Of a stretch of DNA of 64,000 bases, positions 9,352 to 17,135 are shown one piece after another (position 1 is the first letter of the stretch; each line of letters opens with the position of its first letter). The DNA is from an uncultured Bacteroidales bacterium (GTDB lineage: Bacteria > Bacteroidota > Bacteroidia > Bacteroidales > UBA932), in the NCBI GenBank assembly GCA_944323245.1, contig CALURT010000003.1, positions 62,001 to 126,000 on the forward strand, in the 5' to 3' direction. A program made the translations under genes and the position numbers. The notes beneath the pieces were generated by a model that ran no database searches, was not told the DNA's origin, and was given only the letters and a program-made list of their open reading frames with translations.

Positions 9352-10224
9352 ATGGTGTCCATATTCAAGATTCTGATTTCAGCGGCGTTGTCCTGTCTTG
9401 CAGCGCTGCCTTTGTTTTCCGAGACCAAATCATGGTCGGAAGGGGGCTGCGTGCCTGTCAGAAACATATCGTCGGGAGATTCCCTTGCGTACGGGGCCGG
9501 AGAAATCCTGTCCTTTACCGTACATTATGAATGGGGAGCGATAAATTCCGATGTCGGCTGGGCGAATGTCGTCCTCGATACCCTGAGACTCAACGGACAG
9601 AAGGTTTTCCACTGCATGGCCTACGGCCGTACGACCCGTTTCTACGACTGGTTCTTCAAGGTGAGGGAGAATTTCCAGTCGTGGTTTACATACGACGGAC
9701 TGAAACCGGTGCGCTTTACACGCGATACGTACGAGGGCAAGTATGTGGCCAAAAACACGTATGAATACCGCAGGGGAGGCCTTGCCGGCGACCATATCAG
9801 GGCCGATGTCTATACATCATCGCAGGGCGATAAGTATGCCGAACTCCCGTTGGACGACTGTACCTTCGATTTGCCCGCCCTTTTCTACTTCGCAAGGAAC
9901 ATAGATTACGACAGGGTGGTGCAGGATGTCAAGTACCCCATAACCTTCGCAATCGATGACGACGTGTACAACGTCTATTTCATAATGCGGGGAAAGGAGA
10001 CGATCAAGGTCCGCGGATTGGGCACCGTAAAGACAGTGAAATTTTCCGTAAAGCTCCTGTCGGGCAATATCTTCACCGGAGAGGAGGACCTGTCGCTGTG
10101 GATTACCGACGACGACAATAGGATTCCGGTCTATTTCGAGGCCCCGATCCTCGTGGGAGTCGCTTCCGGCAGGCTGAAAGGATACGAGAATCTGAAATAC
10201 CCGTTTTCATCATTGATACAATAG
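9352..10224 (+). CDS. DUF3108-like exported protein
   Basis: About 290 residues with a signal peptide (MVSIFKILISAALSCLAALP) and a beta-rich mature part: FTVHYEWGAINSDVGWANV, FYDWFFKVRENFQSWF and FYFARNIDY. The layout fits the DUF3108 family, proposed periplasmic or outer-membrane-associated proteins of unknown function. I took the ATG at 9352, 1 nt after the dnaB stop, because the signal peptide starts there; an upstream in-frame ATG lies inside dnaB. The last strand region reads APILVGVASGRLKGYENLKYPF, typical of this family. Confidence 0.8.
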   Translation: MVSIFKILISAALSCLAALPLFSETKSWSEGGCVPVRNISSGDSLAYGAGEILSFTVHYEWGAINSDVGWANVVLDTLRLNGQKVFHCMAYGRTTRFYDWFFKVRENFQSWFTYDGLKPVRFTRDTYEGKYVAKNTYEYRRGGLAGDHIRADVYTSSQGDKYAELPLDDCTFDLPALFYFARNIDYDRVVQDVKYPITFAIDDDVYNVYFIMRGKETIKVRGLGTVKTVKFSVKLLSGNIFTGEEDLSLWITDDDNRIPVYFEAPILVGVASGRLKGYENLKYPFSSLIQ

Positions 10225-10230
10225 TTCGAT

Positions 10231-10653
10231 ATGGCAGCAAATGAAATTTCCCACAGCGGGAAAATATTGGAAATCACCCCGGAATACACTACGGTGGAAA
10301 TCATATCTTCTTCGGCATGTGCGGCCTGCCATGCAAAGGGGCTGTGCGGCCTGTCGGAAGAAAAGGTCAAAATCATATCCCTGCCCACAGACCCTTATGC
10401 TTCGTACAATACAGGCGACGAGGTGGACGTGGTGATGAAAAAATCCATGGGCCTGAAAGCAGTGTGGATATCTTATGTAATTCCTTTGTTCATTTTATTG
10501 ATTTTAATATTATCTTTGTCGTCCGTTACCGTACACGAAATATATGCCGGCCTGATTGCGGTCGGAGCAGTAGCCGTGTATTACCTTGTGATATACCTGT
10601 TTAGGGACAGGCTGTCCAAGGATTTTGAGTTTTTTATAAGGGAAAAACAATAA
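10231..10653 (+). CDS. rseC: RseC/SoxR-reducing system family protein
   Basis: A 140-residue membrane protein. The N-terminal soluble part has a cysteine cluster, SSACAACHAKGLCG (CxxC-x5-C), followed by the VDVVMKKSMGLKAVW turn and two transmembrane helices. This is the RseC/MucC family, which in Bacteroidota routinely opens the rnf operon and may insert redox centres or couple Rnf to reductive repair. It starts 6 nt after the DUF3108 gene and 14 nt before rnfB, so it is part of the Rnf transcription unit. Confidence 0.9.
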   Translation: MAANEISHSGKILEITPEYTTVEIISSSACAACHAKGLCGLSEEKVKIISLPTDPYASYNTGDEVDVVMKKSMGLKAVWISYVIPLFILLILILSLSSVTVHEIYAGLIAVGAVAVYYLVIYLFRDRLSKDFEFFIREKQ

Positions 10654-10667
10654 CAACATCAATAATA

Positions 10668-11549
10668 ATGACAACTACAATTATCTGGACTATCGTCGCC
10701 ATCACCGTTCTCGGTGTCGTATTGGCCGGAGTCCTCTACTTGATTGCCAACAAATTCAAGGTGGAGGAAGATCCGAGAATCGATGAGGTGGAGAAAGTGA
10801 TGCCTGGAGCCAACTGCGGAGGTTGCGGATTCGCCGGCTGCCGTGCTTTTGCACAAGCCTGTGTGGAGGCTCCGAATTTGGACAACAATTTCTGTCCTGT
10901 AGGCGGGAACGAAGTGATGAAAAAAGTCGCTGCCGTACTTGGAATGGAAGTCAAGGAAAAAGCCCCGATGGTTGCCGTGGTGCGGTGCAACGGAACCTGT
11001 GCCAACAGGCCGGTTGTAAACGAGTATGACGGCAGGCAGTCATGCAAGGTGAAAGCCGCCCTGTACAGCGGTGACACAGGCTGTCCGTACGGATGTCTCG
11101 GATGCGGTGACTGCGTGGAGGCATGCCAGTTCGGTGCCATCAGCATGGATCCCGAAACAGGACTTCCAGTCGTGGACGAGGAGAAATGTACCGCCTGCGG
11201 CGCATGCGTCAAGGCTTGTCCGAAGCATATCATCGAACTTCGCAACAAGGGTCCGAAAGGAAGGCGTGTTTTCGTTTCCTGCGTCAACAAGGACAAAGGA
11301 GGAGTCGCCCGCAAGGCCTGCTCGGCAGCATGCATCGGTTGCGGGAAGTGTGCCAAGGTCTGCCCGTTCGGCGCCATTACCGTGGAGAACAATCTGGCGT
11401 ACATTGACTTCACCAAGTGCAAGTTATGCAAGAAATGCGTGGCCGAATGCCCTACAGGGGCAATCCACGCCGTCAATTTCCCGGTAATAGTCCCGAAACA
11501 GGAAAAACCGGTCGTAGCAGATTCTTCAACCGAGAAAAAGGAGGAATAG
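10668..11549 (+). CDS. rnfB: Rnf complex subunit RnfB
   Basis: A 293-residue iron-sulfur subunit of the ion-translocating ferredoxin:NAD oxidoreductase. It has one N-terminal membrane anchor (residues 4-27) and then the four-cysteine domain MPGANCGGCGFAGCRAFA. Four ferredoxin-type cluster motifs follow: CLGCGDCVEACQFGAI, CTACGACVKACPKHII, CIGCGKCAKVCPFGAI and CKLCKKCVAECPTGAI. The ferredoxin repeats are intact. RnfB receives electrons from reduced ferredoxin at the cytoplasmic face. Gene order here is B-C-D-G-E-A, usual for Bacteroidota. Confidence 0.97.
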   Translation: MTTTIIWTIVAITVLGVVLAGVLYLIANKFKVEEDPRIDEVEKVMPGANCGGCGFAGCRAFAQACVEAPNLDNNFCPVGGNEVMKKVAAVLGMEVKEKAPMVAVVRCNGTCANRPVVNEYDGRQSCKVKAALYSGDTGCPYGCLGCGDCVEACQFGAISMDPETGLPVVDEEKCTACGACVKACPKHIIELRNKGPKGRRVFVSCVNKDKGGVARKACSAACIGCGKCAKVCPFGAITVENNLAYIDFTKCKLCKKCVAECPTGAIHAVNFPVIVPKQEKPVVADSSTEKKEE

Positions 11550-11552
11550 ACA

Positions 11553-12911
11553 ATGAAGACGTTCTCAATAGGAGGAGTACATCCTCATGACAAGAAAATT
11601 TCGGCAGGGTGTAGGATAGAAACGCTTCCGACGCCCAAGACCGTTTATATTTCCATGTCCCAGCATCTCGGCGCACCGGCCAACTGCATTGTCGCTGCAG
11701 GTGACAAGGTGAAGGCAGGTCAGGTGATCGGCGAGCCGGCCGGATTCATTTCGGCTTATGTCCATTCGTCGGTATCCGGTACCGTCAAGTCAGTAGGCCC
11801 GCGCAAGGACATTACCGGCAATCCGGTAACCCACGTCGAAATAGAGGTCGAAGGAGACGAATGGGCTGAAGGCATAGATACTTCCGCCACCCTCGTGACT
11901 TCCATACCGGAAGATACGAAATTCATCGTGGACCGTATCAAGAACAACGGAGTAGTCGGTCTTGGCGGAGCCACATTCCCTACGAACGTGAAACTTTGTC
12001 CGCCTCCGGGCAAAAAGGCGGACATCCTTATCATCAACGGTGCCGAGTGCGAGCCTTATCTGACTTCCGACTACCGTATCATGTTGGAAAAGAGCAGACA
12101 GATAATCGTGGGTGCTGCATTGATGAAACGTGTCCTTGACGTACAGGACGTGGTCGTAGGCATCGAGAGCAACAAGCCGGAGGCAGTAACGGAGATGCAG
12201 AAGGCAATAGACGAACTTGCATCGGTGTCGGCTGACTACAAGGGCATCAGAATCCAGGTGCTTAAGAAAAAATACCCTCAGGGCGGTGAAAAACAGCTGA
12301 TAGAAGCCATTACCCGCAGACAGGTGAAATCCATGGGGCTTCCTATCGATGTGGGGGCTGTGGTCCAGAACGTGGCTACTTCCCTTGCCGTCTATGATGC
12401 CGTGCAGAAAAACAGGCCTCTTGTGGACAATACGGTTACCGTCACGGGAGACTGTTTCCCGAAGCAGAGCAATCTTCTCGTGCGTGTCGGCACACCTATA
12501 TCATATATAATAGATTTTCTCGGGGGAGTGCCTGCCGATGCGGCCAAGGTCATCAGCGGCGGCCCGATGATGGGAAAGGCGATTTCGAATCTCGACGCCG
12601 CCACCCTCAAGGGTACGTCTTCCGTACTCTTCCTGACCGAGGCGCAGACCAAGAGAAAGCCAGAGAGCAACTGTATCCGCTGTGCAAAATGTGCGGAAGC
12701 CTGCCCGATGGGGCTTGAACCGTTCCTGCTCAACAAGCTCGCCCGCAACGGCATGATGGATGAACTCGAAAAGAATGCCATTCAGGATTGCATAGAATGC
12801 GGCTGCTGCCTGTACACGTGTCCGGCAAACATTCCGTTGCTCGATACGATACGTGTAGCCAAAGGAGAGGTCATCAGAATCATAAGAAGCCGGACGGCTC
12901 CCAAAAAATAG
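11553..12911 (+). CDS. rnfC: Rnf complex subunit RnfC
   Basis: A 452-residue flavin- and iron-sulfur-containing subunit. The barrel-sandwich region (VKAGQVIGEPAGFISAYVHS) comes first. It is followed by the NADH/FMN-binding region of the NuoF-like fold (GVVGLGGATFPTNVK, NGAECEPYLTSDYR), then two cluster motifs, CIRCAKCAEACP and CIECGCCLYTCP. RnfC is the NAD-reducing subunit. It starts 3 nt after rnfB. Confidence 0.97.
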   Translation: MKTFSIGGVHPHDKKISAGCRIETLPTPKTVYISMSQHLGAPANCIVAAGDKVKAGQVIGEPAGFISAYVHSSVSGTVKSVGPRKDITGNPVTHVEIEVEGDEWAEGIDTSATLVTSIPEDTKFIVDRIKNNGVVGLGGATFPTNVKLCPPPGKKADILIINGAECEPYLTSDYRIMLEKSRQIIVGAALMKRVLDVQDVVVGIESNKPEAVTEMQKAIDELASVSADYKGIRIQVLKKKYPQGGEKQLIEAITRRQVKSMGLPIDVGAVVQNVATSLAVYDAVQKNRPLVDNTVTVTGDCFPKQSNLLVRVGTPISYIIDFLGGVPADAAKVISGGPMMGKAISNLDAATLKGTSSVLFLTEAQTKRKPESNCIRCAKCAEACPMGLEPFLLNKLARNGMMDELEKNAIQDCIECGCCLYTCPANIPLLDTIRVAKGEVIRIIRSRTAPKK

Positions 12912-12944
12912 ATAGGTTTAAAATTTTAACGAGGAAAAAATAAG

Positions 12945-13964
12945 ATGAACAAACTATTGGTTTCACCTTCACCGCATATACACAGCCCGCTTTCCACGAA
13001 AAGACTCATGCTGGATGTGGTGATTGCTCTAATACCTTCGGTTATCGTGTCCCTTCTGTTCTACGGATGGCATGCGGTCATCGTTTTGGCGAGCAGCCTG
13101 TTTTTCTGCGTGGCGACCGAATATGTCGTTACGAAGTATCTTATGAAGAAGCCTTCCACGATAGGCGACATGTCCGCTGTCGTGACAGGTATTCTGCTGG
13201 CTCTGAACCTTCCGCCTACAGCTCCGTGGTGGATTGCAATGATAGGCGCATTCGTCGCCATCGGTGTCACGAAGATGACTTTCGGAGGTCTAGGACAGAA
13301 TCTTTTCAACCCGGCGATTACCGGACGTGTCTTCCTGCTCATATCGTTCCCTGCCATCATGACCAACTGGGACCCTGTCAAAGGCTTTATCAACGCAGGC
13401 TTTACCGGCGCAGTCGATGCCACTTCGGGCGAGACTCCGCTCGAAATCGTGAAAGAAGGGCTTGCACAGGGACTTTCCCTTGATCAGATTTATGCAGAGC
13501 ACGGTTTCGACTATATGGAAATGTTCTTTACGAACATAGGCGGTTCCGCAGGTGAGATTTCGGCGATAGCCATTCTCATAGGCTTCATTTACCTGCTTGC
13601 CCGCAAGGTCATCAGACCGCATATCACATTGTCGATATGGGCTACGGTAATCGTGTTCTCCGGCATATTCTGGCTTGTGGACCTGCTCTGGATGAAGGAC
13701 GTGACGGTCTATACCGATCCTCTCTTCCAACTGCTGACCGGTGGTGTGCTTCTCGGCTCGGTATTCATGGCCACCGATTATGTGACTTCGCCGATGAGCG
13801 ACAAGGGAGGCATCATTTTCGGTATCGGTATAGGATTGATAACCATGTTGATAAGATACTTCGGCTCATATCCTGAGGGAATGTCGTTCGCCATTCTTCT
13901 CATGAACTCGACCGTGCCTCTTATCAACAAATTCTGCAAACAAAAGAAATTCGGGAGGGCTTGA
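12945..13964 (+). CDS. rnfD: Rnf complex subunit RnfD
   Basis: A 339-residue integral membrane subunit with about ten hydrophobic segments. It starts with SPHIHSPLSTKRLMLDV and contains the Rnf/Nqr motif GLGQNLFNPA. The SGETPL segment holds the threonine that carries covalently bound FMN in this family, and AMATDYVTSPMS-like features appear near the C-terminus (FMATDYVTSPMSDKG). It forms part of the ion-translocating core. A 33-nt gap separates it from rnfC; rnfG follows after 2 nt. Confidence 0.96.
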   Translation: MNKLLVSPSPHIHSPLSTKRLMLDVVIALIPSVIVSLLFYGWHAVIVLASSLFFCVATEYVVTKYLMKKPSTIGDMSAVVTGILLALNLPPTAPWWIAMIGAFVAIGVTKMTFGGLGQNLFNPAITGRVFLLISFPAIMTNWDPVKGFINAGFTGAVDATSGETPLEIVKEGLAQGLSLDQIYAEHGFDYMEMFFTNIGGSAGEISAIAILIGFIYLLARKVIRPHITLSIWATVIVFSGIFWLVDLLWMKDVTVYTDPLFQLLTGGVLLGSVFMATDYVTSPMSDKGGIIFGIGIGLITMLIRYFGSYPEGMSFAILLMNSTVPLINKFCKQKKFGRA

Positions 13965-13966
13965 TC

Positions 13967-14539
13967 ATGGCAATACAATCTTCATTCAAAAACATGGTTC
14001 TCTGTCTGTTCTCCGTGTGTCTGATATGCTCGGCCCTGCTTGCCGTGGTATATGCGGTCACCAAGGAACCGATAGAAATCGCTACCCAGAACAAGACCAC
14101 GAACTCGATAGCTGCTGTAGTGCCTGCATTTGACGGTGTTCCTGTCAAGGATTCCATTACGGTGTCAGACAAGCAGTATATGTATTATGTGGTAAGCAAG
14201 GACGGCAAGCCGGTAGGTTATGCGATAGAATCTTCCGCAGTAGGTTTCAGCGGTCCCGTAAATGTAATGGTGGGAATGACTGCCGAAGGCGTTGTCTACA
14301 ATACCAAGGTATTGTCCCAGAGCGAGACTCCGGGACTCGGAGCAAAATGCGTAAAGCCTCAGTTCGCCGACCAGTTCAAGGAATTCGATCCGGCAGTGAA
14401 GACACTCAAGGTGGAGAAGGATGGAGGTGACATAACGGCCATCACCGCTTCTACAATCACTTCGAGGGCATTCTGCGTTGCAGTCCAGACAGCGGTGGAC
14501 GTCTACAAGGCAATCTCTGAAAATGTTCAATCCAAATAG
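13967..14539 (+). CDS. rnfG: Rnf complex subunit RnfG
   Basis: A 190-residue protein with one N-terminal membrane segment and a periplasmic FMN-binding domain. The covalent flavin site lies in ITASTITSRAF, with the S-T-x-T-S pattern matching the family's S(G)AT-x-T-S motif. SQSETPGLGAKCVKPQF is the other diagnostic stretch. I used the ATG at 13967; a TTG two codons earlier overlaps the rnfD stop and is less likely. It links membrane and periplasmic electron-transfer steps in the Rnf complex. Confidence 0.94.
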   Translation: MAIQSSFKNMVLCLFSVCLICSALLAVVYAVTKEPIEIATQNKTTNSIAAVVPAFDGVPVKDSITVSDKQYMYYVVSKDGKPVGYAIESSAVGFSGPVNVMVGMTAEGVVYNTKVLSQSETPGLGAKCVKPQFADQFKEFDPAVKTLKVEKDGGDITAITASTITSRAFCVAVQTAVDVYKAISENVQSK

Positions 14540-14556
14540 TCCAGGGAGGAAAGTTT

Positions 14557-15153
14557 ATGGGAAAATTTCAACTTATCACCAAAGGTCTTGTAAAGGAGAA
14601 CCCGACATTTGTCCTCCTTCTCGGTATGTGTCCTACCCTTGCCACTACGACTTCCGCCATAAACGGCATGAGCATGGGACTTGCGACACTCTTCGTCCTC
14701 GTGCTTTCGAACATGGCGATAGCTGCCGTGGCGAAAGTCATTCCGGACAAGGTCCGTATCCCGGCCTATATCGTCATAATCGCCACTTTCGTGACAGTGC
14801 TCCAGTTCCTGATGCAGGCTTTCACTCCTGCCATCTATGAGACCCTCGGTCTTTTCATCCCGCTTATCGTGGTGAACTGCATCGTGCTCGGTCGTGCGGA
14901 AGCATTCGCCAACAAGAATACCGTGATGGATTCTGCATGTGACGGCCTCGGTATCGGCCTCGGCTTCACGATGTCGCTGACCATTCTCGGCCTTGTAAGG
15001 GAGATTCTCGGAAGCGGTTCGATATTTGACTGGAAATTCATTCCCGACGACAGCGACGGCATCCTTGCTTTCGTGCTTGCTCCGGGTGCATTCATGGTAT
15101 TGGCTTATCTGATAGTGCTTTTCAAGAAGGTAACCGCAAAGAAAGGGGAGTAA
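14557..15153 (+). CDS. rnfE: Rnf complex subunit RnfE
   Basis: A 198-residue polytopic protein with six membrane segments. It opens with LVKENPTFVLLLGMCPTLA, the RnfE/NqrD signature with a buried cysteine that helps hold the intramembrane iron centre together with RnfA; the GRAEAFANKN loop is also typical. It shares the inverted-topology fold of RnfA, encoded immediately downstream. Confidence 0.96.
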   Translation: MGKFQLITKGLVKENPTFVLLLGMCPTLATTTSAINGMSMGLATLFVLVLSNMAIAAVAKVIPDKVRIPAYIVIIATFVTVLQFLMQAFTPAIYETLGLFIPLIVVNCIVLGRAEAFANKNTVMDSACDGLGIGLGFTMSLTILGLVREILGSGSIFDWKFIPDDSDGILAFVLAPGAFMVLAYLIVLFKKVTAKKGE

Positions 15154-15171
15154 CATCAAATCGATCAGGTT

Positions 15172-15774
15172 ATGGAATATATATTCATTATAATTTCTGC
15201 GATATTCGTAAACAATATCCTCCTGTCCCAGTTCATGGGAATTTGTCCGTTCCTCGGCGTTTCGAACAAACTGAGTACCGCTACGGGAATGTCGGCGGCA
15301 GTATGTTTCGTCATTACGCTTTCGACGGTAGTGACTTATCTTCTGCAGTATTATGTGCTCGTCCCTCTCGGAATCGAGTTCATGCAGACGATATCGTTCA
15401 TCCTCGTGATTGCGGCCCTCGTGCAGATGGTGGAAATCATTCTCAAGAAGGTCAGCCCGGCCCTGTATCAGGCTCTCGGAATCTTCCTTCCGCTCATCAC
15501 CACGAACTGCGCCGTATTGGGCGTGGCCCTTATGGTTGTGACCAAGGAGTTTTCCTATATGGGCGGAGAACCTCACATGTTCAATCTCGGTGAATCCACG
15601 GTGTTTGCCTTTGCGACTTCTCTCGGATTCGGCCTTGCGATGATATTGTTTGCCGGTCTGCGCGAGCAGCTTGCATTGAACAGCGTTCCGAAGCCATTCA
15701 AGGGCATTCCTATCGCCCTCATTACGGCAAGTATCCTTGCCATGGCATTTACAGGATTTTCAGGCTTGGTATAA
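15172..15774 (+). CDS. rnfA: Rnf complex subunit RnfA
   Basis: A 200-residue polytopic subunit with six membrane segments. The signatures NNILLSQFMGICPFLGVS and LITTNCAVLGVAL both carry the conserved cysteines of the intramembrane iron site. It pairs with RnfE in the sodium- or proton-translocating core. It is the last rnf gene. The next small gene overlaps its stop by one base (TAATG), so that protein is probably translated from the same message. Confidence 0.96.
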   Translation: MEYIFIIISAIFVNNILLSQFMGICPFLGVSNKLSTATGMSAAVCFVITLSTVVTYLLQYYVLVPLGIEFMQTISFILVIAALVQMVEIILKKVSPALYQALGIFLPLITTNCAVLGVALMVVTKEFSYMGGEPHMFNLGESTVFAFATSLGFGLAMILFAGLREQLALNSVPKPFKGIPIALITASILAMAFTGFSGLV

Positions 15775-16046
15775 TGAAGCCTGCAGACAATATTGTGGAA
15801 AAGACTCCGGAGTCGGCTGCCGAATGGTACGGCTTCGGAGTCTTTCTTCGTATGAACGGGCGTTTCGGAGAGGCCATCAACGCTTTCATGGAAGCGGCGG
15901 ATGCTGCGGAAAAGGAAATTCGCGGATGCCCGGATGACGTTGAAAAAATAAAGGCTTTGGAGGAAATACGCTCCAAAGCCTTTGCTTCTGTCGACCTGTT
16001 GAAGGAAATCAACGGGTTTGTCAACAAGGACCTGATGAATCCGTAA
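15774..16046 (+). CDS. Small helical protein, TPR-like, coupled to rnfA
   Basis: A 90-residue, wholly soluble, helix-rich protein: SAAEWYGFGVFLRMNGRFGE followed by AINAFMEAADAAEKE, which looks like a single tetratricopeptide-type helix pair, then a charged helix. No enzyme motif is present. The start codon overlaps the rnfA stop by one base, so translation is probably coupled. I do not recognise a named family. A scaffold or assembly role for the Rnf complex is an inference from position only. Confidence 0.65.
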   Translation: MKPADNIVEKTPESAAEWYGFGVFLRMNGRFGEAINAFMEAADAAEKEIRGCPDDVEKIKALEEIRSKAFASVDLLKEINGFVNKDLMNP

Positions 16047-16052
16047 ACGATT

Positions 16053-16634
16053 CTAGAACCGGTAGCGGAAAGACAATGTCGGAATGAATCCGAACCATCC
16101 GTTGCCGTAATATCCGGCCTTGCCGTCGAATATGACCTGTTCGGCCATGTCGCCGACTTTTCTCTTGATGCCGTCATTGATGTGGAATCCGAAATAAGGC
16201 CTCAGGTCCACGGAAATCTGCAGCGGAAACCAGAATGTGTATTCCAATCCGGCCTGTGCCACGGCAGAGAGCATGAATCCGTAGTCCCGCATGTTGTAAA
16301 CCATGTTTTCGGAACGGTACACCACTCTGTCCTGAACATATCCCATCGAAAGTCCCGGGCCGGCGAAAAGCGCCCATGTACCTTTTTCCGTCCATGCAGG
16401 GCGTGCGAATACGATGTTGTATATCGCAGTGGCCTTGAATCCGGGCTGTCCTGACGAGGCATATCCGAAGTCCGTACTGATTTCAGCCTGCACGAAATCC
16501 TGTTTTCCTATCGTGTGCTGGTAGCTTATGTCGAATCCTGTCGCCCCTATTCTTGCACCGATGGCTCTCGGCTGTGCAGATACCGCAATACAGCCGAGAA
16601 TCCCCGATATCAGTGCAATACAAACTCTTTTCAT
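16053..16634 (-). CDS. Outer-membrane beta-barrel protein
   Basis: A 193-residue protein with a signal peptide (MKRVCIALISGILGCIAVSA-Q). The mature part alternates polar and hydrophobic strands and ends FIPTLSFRYRF, the C-terminal aromatic signature of outer-membrane barrels. It begins AQPRAIGARIGATGFDISYQ, nearly the same as its upstream paralogue (16638-17090), from which it is separated by only 3 nt. The pair is probably a recent tandem duplication transcribed from 17112-17119. Size suggests an eight-stranded OmpA-like or OmpW-like barrel. Function unknown. Confidence 0.75.
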   Translation of the reverse strand: MKRVCIALISGILGCIAVSAQPRAIGARIGATGFDISYQHTIGKQDFVQAEISTDFGYASSGQPGFKATAIYNIVFARPAWTEKGTWALFAGPGLSMGYVQDRVVYRSENMVYNMRDYGFMLSAVAQAGLEYTFWFPLQISVDLRPYFGFHINDGIKRKVGDMAEQVIFDGKAGYYGNGWFGFIPTLSFRYRF

Positions 16635-16637
16635 CGT

Positions 16638-17090
16638 TTAGAAACGGTAGCGTACGCTCAATGCAGGACCCAAGCCCCAGTAGAATCCGTAGTTGAATCC
16701 GTAACCGAGCTGCGCCCTGATGTCGAATGAAAGCTGAAGAGGGAACCAGAATGTGTATTCAAGTCCCACCTGCCCAGCTGCACTGAGGCTGAAGGCATTG
16801 TAATTGTTCATGACTCCGAGTCCGAGAGCTGCGCCCGGTCCGGCATAGAATCCCCATTCGCCTCTGTCAGTCCAGCTTGGCTGGGCAATCATGAAGTTGT
16901 AGATGGCTGCGGCGTTGATGGAATTCACGAAGAGACCGAGGTCTGCTTCCACGAAGTCTGCGCTGCTTACCGTGTGCTGGTAGGATGCTTCGATTCCCCA
17001 ACCCAATCTTGCACCGATTGCCCTCGGCTGTGCGCTTGCTATCGCTATGAAGCCAAGCGCCATGACTGCTGTCAAAATAATCTTTTTCAT
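16638..17090 (-). CDS. Outer-membrane beta-barrel protein, paralogue
   Basis: A 150-residue barrel protein. The signal peptide MKKIILTAVMALGFIAIASA is followed by QPRAIGARLGWGIEASYQHT, and the C-terminus ends ALSVRYRF. It shares the AQPRAIGAR start, the central YTFWFPLQ strand and the terminal R-Y-R-F with the next gene but is shorter. The ATG at 17090 was chosen because the signal peptide starts there; an in-frame upstream ATG adds eight polar residues. A -7 element lies at 17112-17119. Confidence 0.75.
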   Translation of the reverse strand: MKKIILTAVMALGFIAIASAQPRAIGARLGWGIEASYQHTVSSADFVEADLGLFVNSINAAAIYNFMIAQPSWTDRGEWGFYAGPGAALGLGVMNNYNAFSLSAAGQVGLEYTFWFPLQLSFDIRAQLGYGFNYGFYWGLGPALSVRYRF

Positions 17091-17111
17091 TTCATCTGAA
17101 ATTTTATTGAA

Positions 17112-17119
17112 CAAATATA
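17112..17119 (-). promoter_or_regulatory. -7 promoter element for the barrel gene pair
   Basis: On the minus strand it reads TATATTTG (TAnnTTTG), 21 nt before the ATG at 17090, in the short gap after the nuclease gene. No convincing -33 TTTG was seen. Confidence 0.5.
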
Positions 17120-17135
17120 AGTCTTTTATTCATCT

